Assembly: GCA_016290195.1 (NCBI GenBank)
Contig: JAEETF010000038.1
Location: forward strand, 1 to 36,271
DNA from: Bacilli bacterium
GTDB lineage: Bacteria; Bacillota_I; Bacilli_A; RF39; UBA660
Direction of reading: 5' to 3'
Length of the DNA: 36,271 nt
Positions 1-8,826 of this stretch are shown here, one piece after another. The stretch's first letter is position 1. Each line of letters opens with the position of its first letter. The position numbers were made by a program, and so were the translations under genes. A model generated the notes under the pieces. That model saw nothing but the letters and a program-made list of their open reading frames with translations. It was not told the DNA's origin and searched no databases.

Positions 1-146
1 ATGAAGATGATTTATTTTATCTTGGATTAAGAGGTATAAATAAGATTGAAGCTACTAAGTTATTAGTAAAAAGTTATCTAATGTCAGATATTTGTGAAAG
101 TGAAAATAATTATATTATTGATTTAACTAAAAAATATTGGAGGTGA
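1..146 (+). CDS. sufD: SufD (Fe-S cluster scaffold subunit), C-terminal fragment
   Basis: Only the last 47 codons are in the window, in the frame beginning at base 3 and ending at a TGA at 144-146. The peptide contains LFYLGLRGI and EATKLLVKSYL, which resemble the conserved C-terminal helix region of SufB/SufD proteins (compare LFYLxSRGI..EEARxLL). SufD joins SufB and SufC in the cytosolic scaffold that assembles Fe-S clusters. The gene is followed after four bases by a cysteine desulfurase, the usual sufC-sufD-sufS order in Gram-positive bacteria, and this favours SufD over SufB. It is partial because the window begins inside it. The assignment rests on a short tail plus context. Confidence 0.75.
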   Translation, partial: EDDLFYLGLRGINKIEATKLLVKSYLMSDICESENNYIIDLTKKYWR

Positions 147-150
147 TATT

Positions 151-1344
151 TTGAATCGTGATGATTTTGAAGTTTTAAAAGAAAATTATATATATTTTGA
201 TAATGGTGCAACTACTTTTAAACCAAATATTGTTCTTGAAAAAATAAAAGATTATTATACTAAATATACTGCTAATGCTCATCGTGGTGATTATGATTTT
301 AGTTTAATAGTTGATAATTTATATGAACAAACAAGAAAAGATATAAAAGAATTCATAAATGCTAAAAGTGAAAAAGAAATTGTTTTTACAAGTGGAGCTA
401 CTATGTCTCTTAATCAAATAGTATTTGGATTTTTTAAAAATTATTTAAAAAAAGATGATGAAGTTTTAATTACAAAAGCAGAACATGCATCAAATATTTT
501 ACCTTGGTTTGAACTTGAAGATAGTAATAATATAAAAGTAAATTATATACCACTTAATGATGATTATACTTTAAGTTTTGAAAGTGTTTTAAATAGTATA
601 ACTGATAAAACTAAAGTAATTAGTATTGCTCATATTACTAATGTAGTTGGTGATGTTCGTGATATTGAAAAAATAATTAATTTAGCTCACTCAAAAAATA
701 TACTTGTTGTAATAGATGGTGCACAAAGTGTACCTCATATGAAAATTGATGTTCAAAAATTAGATATTGATTTTTTGGCTTTTTCAGGTCACAAAATGCT
801 TGGCCCAACTGGTATTGGTGTTATGTATGCTAAAGAAAAATATTTGAATAATATGTTTCCACTTTGTTATGGTGGGGGAATGAATGCTAGTTTTATATCA
901 GATGGAACTAGAGAATATAAAGAAATACCATATTTATTTGAAGCAGGTACCCCAAATATTGAAGGTGTTCTTGGACTTGGGGCTGCTATTAATTATTTAA
1001 ATAGTATTGGTATGTATAAAATAAGTACTTATGAAAAAGAATTAAAAAAATATTTAGTAAATCGTTTAAAAGAAATAAAAGATATTATTATTTATAACGA
1101 AAATACTGAAAGCGGTATTGTAACATTTAATTTAAAAGATATATTTGCTCAGGATTTGGCTGTTTATTTAAATAAGTATCATATATGTGTTAGAGCAGGT
1201 AATCATTGTGCTAAAATCTTAAAAGATGATTTAAAAATTAAAAATACTTGTCGTATTAGTTTATACTTATATAATACTAAAGAAGAAATTGATAAGTTAA
1301 TAGAAGTACTTAAAAATCCTAATTTGAAAAATGAATTAATCTAG
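151..1344 (+). CDS. sufS: Cysteine desulfurase SufS
   Basis: This PLP enzyme removes sulfur from cysteine and supplies it to the SUF Fe-S assembly system. The 397 residues are a full-length group II desulfurase. SGHKM carries the PLP-binding lysine (Lys215), and RAGNHCAK carries the active-site cysteine (Cys353; the family usually has RAGHHCAQ). DNGATT near the N-terminus and DGAQSVPH are also typical. Translation starts at TTG 151, with the Shine-Dalgarno GGAGGTGA at 139-146 overlapping the sufD stop, so the two genes are translationally adjacent. The operon ends here because a terminator hairpin begins within the stop codon. No SufU or SufB gene follows in this window, unlike the Bacillus sufCDSUB order. 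Confidence 0.93.
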   Translation: MNRDDFEVLKENYIYFDNGATTFKPNIVLEKIKDYYTKYTANAHRGDYDFSLIVDNLYEQTRKDIKEFINAKSEKEIVFTSGATMSLNQIVFGFFKNYLKKDDEVLITKAEHASNILPWFELEDSNNIKVNYIPLNDDYTLSFESVLNSITDKTKVISIAHITNVVGDVRDIEKIINLAHSKNILVVIDGAQSVPHMKIDVQKLDIDFLAFSGHKMLGPTGIGVMYAKEKYLNNMFPLCYGGGMNASFISDGTREYKEIPYLFEAGTPNIEGVLGLGAAINYLNSIGMYKISTYEKELKKYLVNRLKEIKDIIIYNENTESGIVTFNLKDIFAQDLAVYLNKYHICVRAGNHCAKILKDDLKIKNTCRISLYLYNTKEEIDKLIEVLKNPNLKNELI

Positions 1345-1363
1345 ATGCATATGCATCTTTTTT
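1343..1363 (+). terminator. Intrinsic terminator of the suf operon
   Basis: An 8+8 nt perfect inverted repeat, agatgcat/atgcatct, is followed by a run of T. The left arm begins in the sufS stop codon, so the terminator reuses coding sequence. Confidence 0.8.
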
Positions 1364-1385
1364 ATATTTGATGTAGTTTAGTAGT

Positions 1386-1414
1386 TTGACAATAATAAAT
1401 ATTTTTGCTACTAT
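1386..1414 (+). promoter_or_regulatory. Sigma-A type promoter for the lipoprotein gene
   Basis: TTGACA at 1386-1391, a 17-nt spacer, then TACTAT at 1409-1414 preceded by TGC (extended -10). It lies about 25 nt upstream of the GGTGAT ribosome binding site of the following gene. Confidence 0.75.
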
Positions 1415-1439
1415 TAATTAGTATAGATAGGGTGATGAT

Positions 1440-1877
1440 ATGAAAAAAATATTATTATTTAGTTTATTATGTTTATTAGTAGTTACTGGTTGTGGAAGTA
1501 AAAAAGAAGAAAAGAAAAACTTAAAAGATATTGAAAAGAAAATAATTGCTCTTGATAATTTTAAAAATCATGAATCTGTTTCTAAAGATACTATTGAAAA
1601 GAAATATAGTATTGATTTAGGAGATGCAGATGTATTAATGATTGCTGCTAAAAAATATGATGATGCAAGTATAGTATTTATTACTGAAAAAAATGATAAA
1701 ACTAAGACTGAAGTAGATGCATTTGTTAAAGCATATAATGATCAATGGGTAAAAATGAATTACTTTCCAGAACAAAAAGAACTAGTTGAAAAGGCTACAT
1801 ATAAAACAGAAGGTAATTATATAATTTATATTGTTTCAGAAAATAATGATGAAGTTTTAAAAATAGTAAATGAATAA
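1440..1877 (+). CDS. Small lipoprotein, DUF4358-like
   Basis: The 145-residue protein starts with a lipoprotein signal: MKK, a hydrophobic stretch, then the lipobox VTGC with the lipidated cysteine at residue 18. A Lys/Glu-rich linker follows. The mature domain of about 110 residues has the pattern of the DUF4358 family (a central DADVLMIAAKKYDDAS stretch and a C-terminal NYIIYIVSENND), a family common in gut Firmicutes with no known function. It should be anchored on the outer face of the membrane. It has its own promoter upstream and a long terminator that includes its stop codon, so it is probably monocistronic. The DUF assignment is from memory of family appearance and is moderate; the lipoprotein call is strong. 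Confidence 0.7.
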   Translation: MKKILLFSLLCLLVVTGCGSKKEEKKNLKDIEKKIIALDNFKNHESVSKDTIEKKYSIDLGDADVLMIAAKKYDDASIVFITEKNDKTKTEVDAFVKAYNDQWVKMNYFPEQKELVEKATYKTEGNYIIYIVSENNDEVLKIVNE

Positions 1878-1903
1878 AAATCTATTTTAAAACTTCTTTT
1901 TTT
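1851..1903 (+). terminator. Long intrinsic terminator overlapping the lipoprotein gene end
   Basis: gaagttttaaaaatag at 1851-1866 pairs with ctattttaaaacttc at 1882-1896 (15 bp with one bulged A), followed by seven T. The stop codon of the lipoprotein lies in the loop. Confidence 0.8.
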
Positions 1904-1954
1904 GTGGTATGATAGAATGGTAATGAATAATATAGATGTTAGGAGTTTTGTTTT

Positions 1955-2584
1955 GTGCAATTTAATATAGATGATAAGACATATAATATTGTTATTATAA
2001 AAAAACATAATAAAAATACATATATACGTATTGATGAAGAATTAAATATAGTTGTTACTACAGGTATATTTACTACTAAAAAAATGATTATTGATATTCT
2101 TGAAAAAAATGAAAAAGCAATTATAAGAATGCTTAATCAAAAAGAAAAAGAATTAAATAAAAAGAATAATTTTTATTATTTAGGTAAAGAATATCAATTA
2201 ATATTAACTAATTTAGATGAAATAAAATTTGATGGTAATTATTTGTATGCTAATAACAAAAAATTTAATAATTGGTATAAGAAACAAATGCAAACAATAT
2301 TTAGTGAAAGATTAAAGTATAATTATGATTTATTTGAAGAAAGTATACCTTTTCCAAATTTAAGAATTAGAACTATGAAAACTAGATGGGGAGTTTGTAA
2401 TATTAAAACCAAAACAGTAACATTAAATAGTTTATTACTTAGATATGAAATTGATAAAATTGATTATGTTATTATTCATGAATTAAGTCATTTAATATAT
2501 GCTAATCATTCTAAGGACTTTTGGAAATTAGTTTCTAAATATTGTCCAAAATATAAAGAAATGCGTAAAGCATTAAAGGAGTAG
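1955..2584 (+). CDS. YgjP-like zinc metallopeptidase
   Basis: A 209-residue protein of the YgjP/DUF45 metallopeptidase family. The C-terminal half has WGVCN followed by the zinc-binding HELSH (His175, Glu176, His179) and a third ligand in NHSKDFW (His185), ending KYKEMRKALKE as is usual for the family. The N-terminal half is a beta-rich domain with the NRRKxxxIRI-like pattern of this group. It has no signal peptide, so it is probably cytosolic; the biological substrate of these enzymes is not known. Start is GTG 1955, eight to nine bases after AGGAG at 1941-1945. An extended -10 (TGGTATGAT, ending at 1913) just after the previous terminator could drive it. It sits 6 nt upstream of the M23 gene and is probably cotranscribed with it. 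Confidence 0.85.
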   Translation: MQFNIDDKTYNIVIIKKHNKNTYIRIDEELNIVVTTGIFTTKKMIIDILEKNEKAIIRMLNQKEKELNKKNNFYYLGKEYQLILTNLDEIKFDGNYLYANNKKFNNWYKKQMQTIFSERLKYNYDLFEESIPFPNLRIRTMKTRWGVCNIKTKTVTLNSLLLRYEIDKIDYVIIHELSHLIYANHSKDFWKLVSKYCPKYKEMRKALKE

Positions 2585-2590
2585 TGAAGT

Positions 2591-3802
2591 ATGTTTAAAA
2601 AGTTATTTTCAATATTAACTATTTTTCTTTTACTTATTCCACATGTAATAATTCCTGATATGGTTGTTAAAGCTGAAACACTTGGAGATGTAGAACGTGA
2701 ACTTGAAAAATACAAAGCTGACTACCAGGCAAATAAGGAAATGCAACAACAAACAAAAGAAGAAATGCAAGATACTCAAAATAAAATAGCTAAAGCAAAT
2801 AATGATATTGTGGTTGCTAATAATGAAATTATTGCACTTCAAAAAGAAATAGAGGACTTAAATAAAGAGATATCTAAAAAAGAATCAGAAATAAAAGAAA
2901 TAATGAATTTTTTTCAAAAATCTAATGGCGAATCTGCTTATTTAGAGTATATGTTTGGTGCTAAAACATTTACCGATTTTATTTATCGTATGGCAATTTC
3001 TGAACAAATGACAGATTATAATAAACGTTTAATTAAAGAATATGAAGAAAAAATAGAAGAAAATAATAAAAAAACTGAAGAATTAGGTAGTAGAAAAACA
3101 GAATTACAAAAAATGCAACAAAATTTGGAAGTTTTATATAAAAGTTTACAAACTGATTTAAATTCATACATTGAAGATCAAGTATCTATTGAAGAAGAAA
3201 TTCGTATGAAAGAAGATGCGATTGCAATGTATAAAGAAATGGGTTGCCAAACTGATGATGAAATAGATATATGTACTAGAGAAAAACTTCCACCAACAAC
3301 AGAATTATTTAGACCACTTGTATCTGGTTATGTAACTCAAGAATTTGGAAGACCTGATTCATCAACATCATATTTATATTCAATCCATGGAGCTATTGAT
3401 ATTTCAACTTATGACAATAATACACCAGTTTATGCAGCAGGTAATGGACTTGTAGTTGCGATTTCAAGAAATCAATCTTGTGGTAATAACATTGTTTACA
3501 TTCAACATGTTTTATATAGTGGAGAAACATATACAACTGCGTATTGGCATCTTAGAAGAGTATTAGTTGATGAAGGTGATGTTGTTACTAAAGATACACC
3601 AATTGGTATTATGGGTGGTGCATATTATGATTATGATGAATGTGCAATGGGCGCTCATGTTCACTTTGTAGTAGCAACCGGTCTATATTTACAAGATTAT
3701 TATTATATTTCAACACTTAATTCAAGAAGAATTAATCCTCGTATGGTAGTTAATTTCCCAGATTATGGAGTTGAATGGGAAGATCGTTTAACTAAATATT
3801 AA
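2591..3802 (+). CDS. Secreted coiled-coil M23 peptidoglycan endopeptidase
   Basis: The 403-residue protein has an N-terminal signal peptide (hydrophobic residues about 6-25, then VVKAE), a long charged coiled coil (about 30-230, with many Gln/Lys/Glu heptads), and a C-terminal LytM/M23 domain (about 240-403). Zinc ligands are present: HGAID gives His266 and Asp270, and GAHVHF gives His356 and His358. This layout is that of EnvC/PcsB-type hydrolases, which cut peptide cross-links during division; in that group the coiled coil often keeps the enzyme inactive until a membrane partner (FtsEX) engages it. No ftsEX is in the window, so that partner is only a family-based suggestion. It is cotranscribed with the YgjP gene. 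Confidence 0.85.
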   Translation: MFKKLFSILTIFLLLIPHVIIPDMVVKAETLGDVERELEKYKADYQANKEMQQQTKEEMQDTQNKIAKANNDIVVANNEIIALQKEIEDLNKEISKKESEIKEIMNFFQKSNGESAYLEYMFGAKTFTDFIYRMAISEQMTDYNKRLIKEYEEKIEENNKKTEELGSRKTELQKMQQNLEVLYKSLQTDLNSYIEDQVSIEEEIRMKEDAIAMYKEMGCQTDDEIDICTREKLPPTTELFRPLVSGYVTQEFGRPDSSTSYLYSIHGAIDISTYDNNTPVYAAGNGLVVAISRNQSCGNNIVYIQHVLYSGETYTTAYWHLRRVLVDEGDVVTKDTPIGIMGGAYYDYDECAMGAHVHFVVATGLYLQDYYYISTLNSRRINPRMVVNFPDYGVEWEDRLTKY

Positions 3803-3846
3803 CAATATATGACATTATAAAGATTTATAATTATATTGGTGATAAT

Positions 3847-4026
3847 ATGAAAGTTAAAGTATTTGATGAAAGTCATGAAAAAGATTTAGAAGTATCTATA
3901 AATAATTTTTTAACTGAATTAGAAGGTGATGTTATTGATATTAAATATCAGACATCTATAGGTATTTTTTCTGATGAACAAGTATTTTGTTTTTCAGCTA
4001 TGATTATATATTGCGAAAAAGATTAA
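3847..4026 (+). CDS. Cse60-like small protein (59 aa, absent from ORF track)
   Basis: A 59-codon ORF starts at ATG 3847 behind GGTGAT, the ribosome binding site form used elsewhere in this window, and ends at TAA 4024-4026. The N-terminus MKVKVFDESHEKDLE and the segment VIDIKYQ...CFSAMIIY match what I know of the Cse60 family, small proteins named for a sigma-E-controlled gene of Bacillus sporulation. Biochemical function is unknown. It was below the length limit of the supplied ORF track. A terminator directly follows, so it ends a transcription unit. The homology is fairly clear; a sporulation role in this organism is only inferred. Confidence 0.75.
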   Translation: MKVKVFDESHEKDLEVSINNFLTELEGDVIDIKYQTSIGIFSDEQVFCFSAMIIYCEKD

Positions 4027-4042
4027 GTTTTAATCTTTTTTT
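4017..4042 (+). terminator. Intrinsic terminator after the Cse60-like gene
   Basis: aaaagatta/taatctttt stem (9 bp, 5-nt loop) followed by further T residues; it includes the stop codon. Confidence 0.75.
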
Positions 4043-4063
4043 GTTAAAAAAACATAATATTTC

Positions 4064-4092
4064 TTTAAAAAAAAGGCAATTTAATATATAAT
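4064..4092 (+). promoter_or_regulatory. Promoter of the comN-secDF-rel operon
   Basis: TTTAAA at 4064-4069, 17-nt spacer, TATAAT at 4087-4092. An AGGAGG ribosome binding site (4114-4119) and ATG 4125 follow. Confidence 0.65.
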
Positions 4093-4124
4093 ATAAATGT
4101 AATGTTTATTATTAGGAGGTAAAA

Positions 4125-4427
4125 ATGGATGACGTTGCTTTTTCTTCAATAGAAGAGTTATATAAAAGAGTAAAACCAGCCCTAGTTACAAAATGTAGTG
4201 AACTTAAAAGAATGGGTATCAACTATGTAACAGAAGAAGATATATGGAATTATCTTAAAGATAATGTATGGAATAATAGTCGTAATTTACGTTTATTTCA
4301 TATGGTTGATGATATTTTAAATACCGATAATCTGCAAATAGATGATTATGTAAAAAACAAAATGGGTTCTAAAAATAGAACCGTATATTTTAATGACAAG
4401 ATGGAGGACGATATAAATGAAAAGTAA
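4125..4427 (+). CDS. ComN-like post-transcriptional regulator
   Basis: A 100-residue cytosolic protein whose first 80 residues fit the small Post_transc_reg family typified by Bacillus ComN (YrzD): LYKRVKPALVTKCSE, then YVTEEDIWNYL, then RLFHMVDDILN. In Bacillus, ComN affects the localisation and accumulation of comE mRNA. In Bacillus comN also lies just upstream of secDF and rel, and here its 3' end overlaps the secDF start by 11 nt, which supports the assignment. The tail after residue 80 is charged and not family-specific. It is the first gene of the long operon running to about 12.8 kb. Whether its role is shared outside competent species is unknown. Confidence 0.75.
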   Translation: MDDVAFSSIEELYKRVKPALVTKCSELKRMGINYVTEEDIWNYLKDNVWNNSRNLRLFHMVDDILNTDNLQIDDYVKNKMGSKNRTVYFNDKMEDDINEK

Positions 4428-6636
4428 AGTATTTAGAAATATATGCTTAGTAGTAATAATATTAGGCATTGTAGGATTAGTATCAATTCCAATTTTAAAA
4501 GATATTAAATTTGGTCTTGATTTAAAGGGTGGTTTTGAAGTTTTATATCAAGTAGATACAATTGATGGCTCTGAACTTGATAGTGATATTGTTAACAATA
4601 CAGCTAAAACACTTAATAAAAGAATAGATGTTTTAGGTGTATCTGAACCAGAAATTGTTATTGAAGGAAGTGACAAGATTCGTGTTAAACTTGCTGGTGT
4701 AACAGATCAAAAAACAGCACGTGAAACTCTTGGAAAAGCAGCAAGCTTAAGCTTTAGAGATTCTAGCGATAAACTTATAATGTCTAGTAGCGTATTAAAA
4801 GCTGGTGGAGCTAGTGTAGGAAGAGATCAATATGGTAAACCTGCCGTATCTCTTAAAATTTCTGATAATGAAACATTTTATAAAAAAACAAAAGAAATTA
4901 GTGAAACAGATGATAAATTAATTGTTATTTGGTTAGACTTTGATGAAAGTAGTGATTCATATAGTAAAACAAAAATGACAACATCACTTGGAGAAACAAT
5001 TAATTTATGTGGTACTGATGCATCAAACTGTTTGTCAGCAGCAACTGTTTCTCAAGGATTTTCTGGAGATGTAATTATTCAAGGAGATTTTACTGAACAA
5101 GAAGTTAAATCACTTGTAGATCTTATTAATTCAGGTAGTTTACCTACTAAATTAACTGAAATATCATCAAAAACTGTTGCAGCATCATTTGGTGATTCTT
5201 CACTTACTAAAACATGTATAGCTGGAATAGTTGGCGTTTCATTAATCATTTTATTAATGATTGTTGTATATCGTTTTGCAGGATTTATTTCTGGGGCATG
5301 TATTTTAATTTATGCATTTACAACATTATTTATATTCTGGTTAGTTGGTGGTGTTTTAACACTTCCTGGTATTGCTGCCATGGTTATTGGTATTGGTATG
5401 GCAATTGATTCTAGTGTTATTAGTTTTGCCCGTATTAAAGATGAATTATCTGGTGGAACTAAACTTCAAATGGCTTATGTCAATGGTAATAAGAGTTCAT
5501 TCTCATCAATTTTTGATTCAAATTTAACAACTTTAATTGTTGCAATTGTATTATTTATATTAGGTGAAAGTAGTGTAAAAGGATTTGCTACTATGTTAAT
5601 TATAAGTACTATTGTTACAATGTTTGTTATGGTATTAATTAATAGATCATTATTAAAATTATTTGTTAAAACAGGTACTTTTGATAATAAATTAAATTTA
5701 TTTATTGGTTATAAAGAAAAGAAAAATAAAAAGAAATTTGAATTTAACTATGTAAAACATAGTAAAAAAATACTAATGTTTACAGTATGTATAATTATTG
5801 CTGGTGCAGTAGCACTATTCCGTACTGGATTAAAACTTGGAATTGATTTTAAAGGTGGAACGTCTATTACATTAAAAGCAAGTACTGCTTTTGTAGAAAA
5901 AGACTTAAAATCTGATGTTGAAAAATTAGGATTAAATCTTCAAGAACTTGAAATGATTGATAAGAATAATGTAATAATTAAAGTAGAAGATTCATTAGCT
6001 CAAGAACAAGTATTGAATTCTGAAAATTATTTTAAAGAAAAATATCAAGCCCAAACTGAAATTGGTGTTGTTTCAAATGTAGTTAAAAAACAACTTATAA
6101 AGAATGCAATTATATCATTATGTGTAGCTTTAATCTGTATAATTATTTATATTTCTATAAGATTTAGATTTAGTTTTGCAATTAGTGGTATATTTGCTCT
6201 TGCACATGATGTATTCTTAGTTATTGCAGTATTTAGTTTATTAAAATTAGAAATTAATAGTATGTTTATAGCTGCTATATTATCAATTATAGGATATTCA
6301 ATTAATGATACTATTGTTACTTTTGATAGAATAAGAGAAAATTTAAAAGAAAAAGAAAAAGATAAAATGCCATCTAAAGAAGTACTTGCAGGTATCGTTA
6401 ATAAGAGTTTAAATCAAATATTTGGACGTAGTGTTATTACTACTATAACTACACTTTTACCTGTTATTGCTCTTATTGTTTTAGGAGCTCATGAAATTAT
6501 TAATTTCAATATAGCTTTATTAATAGGATTAATAGCTGGTGTATATTCATCTTTATTTGTTGCTAGTCAATTATGGTTCTTAATTGAGAAACATTATGCT
6601 GGTAAAACAATTAAGAAAAAATGGTATGAGGAGTAA
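4417..6636 (+). CDS. secDF: Fused protein translocase subunit SecDF
   Basis: A 739-residue membrane protein joining SecD and SecF, as in Bacillus. It uses the proton motive force to help SecYEG finish protein export. The N-terminal helix is followed by the SecD signature FGLDLKGGFEVLYQV (from about residue 32), a large extracellular P1 domain, then five more helices. The SecF half repeats the pattern with LGIDFKGGTSIT at about residue 475 and another extracellular domain and helix bundle; GYSINDTIVTFDRIRE is the typical SecF helix-4 motif. ATG 4417 has GGAGG at 4403-4407 and overlaps the end of comN. Translation ends 3 nt before the rel start. Length and motifs are complete. Confidence 0.95.
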   Translation: MKSKVFRNICLVVIILGIVGLVSIPILKDIKFGLDLKGGFEVLYQVDTIDGSELDSDIVNNTAKTLNKRIDVLGVSEPEIVIEGSDKIRVKLAGVTDQKTARETLGKAASLSFRDSSDKLIMSSSVLKAGGASVGRDQYGKPAVSLKISDNETFYKKTKEISETDDKLIVIWLDFDESSDSYSKTKMTTSLGETINLCGTDASNCLSAATVSQGFSGDVIIQGDFTEQEVKSLVDLINSGSLPTKLTEISSKTVAASFGDSSLTKTCIAGIVGVSLIILLMIVVYRFAGFISGACILIYAFTTLFIFWLVGGVLTLPGIAAMVIGIGMAIDSSVISFARIKDELSGGTKLQMAYVNGNKSSFSSIFDSNLTTLIVAIVLFILGESSVKGFATMLIISTIVTMFVMVLINRSLLKLFVKTGTFDNKLNLFIGYKEKKNKKKFEFNYVKHSKKILMFTVCIIIAGAVALFRTGLKLGIDFKGGTSITLKASTAFVEKDLKSDVEKLGLNLQELEMIDKNNVIIKVEDSLAQEQVLNSENYFKEKYQAQTEIGVVSNVVKKQLIKNAIISLCVALICIIIYISIRFRFSFAISGIFALAHDVFLVIAVFSLLKLEINSMFIAAILSIIGYSINDTIVTFDRIRENLKEKEKDKMPSKEVLAGIVNKSLNQIFGRSVITTITTLLPVIALIVLGAHEIINFNIALLIGLIAGVYSSLFVASQLWFLIEKHYAGKTIKKKWYEE

Positions 6637-6639
6637 AAA

Positions 6640-8811
6640 ATGAAATCAGTTAATATTACACATTATGAAGATCTTTATGATGCAGCTAAGTGTTATATTA
6701 CTAATAAAAAAGAATTAAATTTACTTAATGAAACTTATGAATATGTTTCAAAAAAATATTTTGGTATTAAGCGTTTAACGGGTGATGATTTTATCGTTCA
6801 CCCGCTTAATGTAGCTTATATCCTTACTGATTTAAAGGTAGATGTACAAACACTTTGTGCTGCACTTTTACATGAAATCTTAAAAGATGAAAAAACAACT
6901 AAAGAAGAAATAGAAAAATTATTTGGAAATGAAATTGCTGATTTAGTAGAAGGTATTGATAAAATAAATCGTATGAGTTTTTCTAGTGAATCAGAAAGTA
7001 TGGCTAATAACAATCGTAAAATATTAGTTGGTTTATCTGAAGATGTACGTGTTATATTTATTAAACTTGCAGATAGACTTCATAATATGCGAACTATTTG
7101 GGTTCATCCTGAAACTGTTCAAAAAGAAAAAGCTAAGGAAACACTTGATATATTAGCTCCTATTGCGCATCGCTTGGGTATTAGTAAAATTAAAAGTGAA
7201 CTTGAAGATTTAGCTCTTCGTTATTATAAACCAGATGTTTATTTTTCTATTGTTGAATCTGTAAACAAAACAAAAAAAGAACGTGATAGTTTAATTGTCG
7301 AAATGATTAATACTATAGCTAATATATTAGAAGAAAATCATATTACTGCTGAAATTAAAGGTCGTGCTAAAAGTATTTATAGTATTTATAAAAAACTTGA
7401 TAAAGGTAAGAAATTTAGCGATATATATGATTTACTTGCACTTCGTGTTTATGTTGAAACTAAAGCAGAATGCTATCAAGTATTAGGTTTAATTCATGCA
7501 ATATATAAACCACTTCCTAAACGTTTTAAAGATTATATTGCTATGCCAAAACCTAATATGTATCAATCACTTCATACAACAGTTATTGGTATTGATGGTA
7601 ATTTTTTTGAAATACAAATTCGTACTTATGAAATGGATTATATAGCTGAAAAAGGAATTGCTGCTCATTGGTCTTATAAAGAAAAGGGTAGTGGTTCAAA
7701 AGCTAATATGGTAAGTACTATGGAGCAAAAACTTCAATTTTTTAGAGCTATTATGGAATTAAAAGAAGATGCTAAAAATGATGAAGAAATGCTTGATAAT
7801 TTACAGAATGATTTCTTTAATGATACTATTTATGTATTTACACCAAAAGGTGATGCTTTAGAACTTGCTAAAGGATCAACACCAATTGATTTTGCTTATG
7901 CAGTTCATACTGATGTAGGTAATAAAATGGTTGGAGCTATTGTAAATGGTAATATTGTATCATTTGATTATGAACTTCAAAATAATGATGTTGTTAAAAT
8001 TAATACTAATAAAAATTCTATTGGACCTAGTGCTGAATGGCTTAAACTTGCTAAATCAGGTCAAGCTAGAGGCAAAATTAAAAGTTTTTTAAATCGTGTT
8101 GATAGAGAAAATTATTTAAAAAATGGTCAAGAATTACTTAGTAAAGAATTACGTCGTAAAAAAATTGTTTTTTCAGATTTTCTAACAACTGAAAATATTG
8201 ATAAAATTTTATCAGAATTTAAATTAACAGATATTAATGAATTATATATTAATATTGGTTCTAATAAACTTACACCAATTCAAATAATACATTTTATTAA
8301 TAATAGTGATATTAATACTAAAGAAGAAATAATATTAAAAAAATCTATTATTTCAAATACAAATATTAAACCAAATAAAAATGATATTATTGTAGAAGGT
8401 ATTGATGAAATAAAAGTAAACGTTGCTTCATGTTGTAAGCCAATTCCAGGTGATGAAATAACAGGATTCATTACTAAAGGATATGGTATTACTATTCATA
8501 AACTTGATTGCCCAAATGTTGAAAATGAAGATGAAAGATTGATTGACGTAAGATGGAATGATAAAATTAATCAAAAATATTTAACAACCCTTTTAATTAG
8601 ATGTAATCCTAATAATAATGTATTATTAGATATTATAGCTAAAACAACTAGTAATGATATTAATGTTAATAGTATAAATACTATTAATAGTGATAATAAT
8701 GTTTTATATGAAATAACATTTAATGTCATAAATGTTGAAAGATTACATAAATTTATAAGAGACATAGAATTAATAAATAATGTTAATTCTGTAGAACGTA
8801 TTATAAAATAA
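6640..8811 (+). CDS. rel: Bifunctional-type (p)ppGpp synthetase Rel with altered hydrolase site
   Basis: A 723-residue long RSH protein with HD hydrolase region (about 30-185), synthetase (about 225-355; YDLLALRV, RFKDYIAMPKPN, YQSLHTTV, EIQIRT), TGS (about 390-455), zinc-finger segment with VASCCKPIPGD and ACT (from about 650). It makes the stringent-response alarmone (p)ppGpp from GTP/GDP and ATP. The synthetase core looks intact, although EMH is EMD here. The hydrolase site is unusual: R45, H54, H78, D145 and N149 are present, but the metal-binding HD is His78-Glu79, and the catalytic ED pair is Lys82-Asp83 (ALLHEILKDEKTT where LHDVVEDT is usual). Hydrolase activity may therefore be weak or lost. 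Operon position after secDF matches Bacillus, although recJ and apt are missing. Confidence 0.93.
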   Translation: MKSVNITHYEDLYDAAKCYITNKKELNLLNETYEYVSKKYFGIKRLTGDDFIVHPLNVAYILTDLKVDVQTLCAALLHEILKDEKTTKEEIEKLFGNEIADLVEGIDKINRMSFSSESESMANNNRKILVGLSEDVRVIFIKLADRLHNMRTIWVHPETVQKEKAKETLDILAPIAHRLGISKIKSELEDLALRYYKPDVYFSIVESVNKTKKERDSLIVEMINTIANILEENHITAEIKGRAKSIYSIYKKLDKGKKFSDIYDLLALRVYVETKAECYQVLGLIHAIYKPLPKRFKDYIAMPKPNMYQSLHTTVIGIDGNFFEIQIRTYEMDYIAEKGIAAHWSYKEKGSGSKANMVSTMEQKLQFFRAIMELKEDAKNDEEMLDNLQNDFFNDTIYVFTPKGDALELAKGSTPIDFAYAVHTDVGNKMVGAIVNGNIVSFDYELQNNDVVKINTNKNSIGPSAEWLKLAKSGQARGKIKSFLNRVDRENYLKNGQELLSKELRRKKIVFSDFLTTENIDKILSEFKLTDINELYINIGSNKLTPIQIIHFINNSDINTKEEIILKKSIISNTNIKPNKNDIIVEGIDEIKVNVASCCKPIPGDEITGFITKGYGITIHKLDCPNVENEDERLIDVRWNDKINQKYLTTLLIRCNPNNNVLLDIIAKTTSNDINVNSINTINSDNNVLYEITFNVINVERLHKFIRDIELINNVNSVERIIK

Positions 8812-8826
8812 TTAAGGGTTGATTTT

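Noticed and set aside
5214-5408. 64-aa plus-strand ORF inside secDF
   Set aside because: It is out of frame within a clear secDF coding region; Trp/Cys/Tyr-rich composition typical of a shadow frame.
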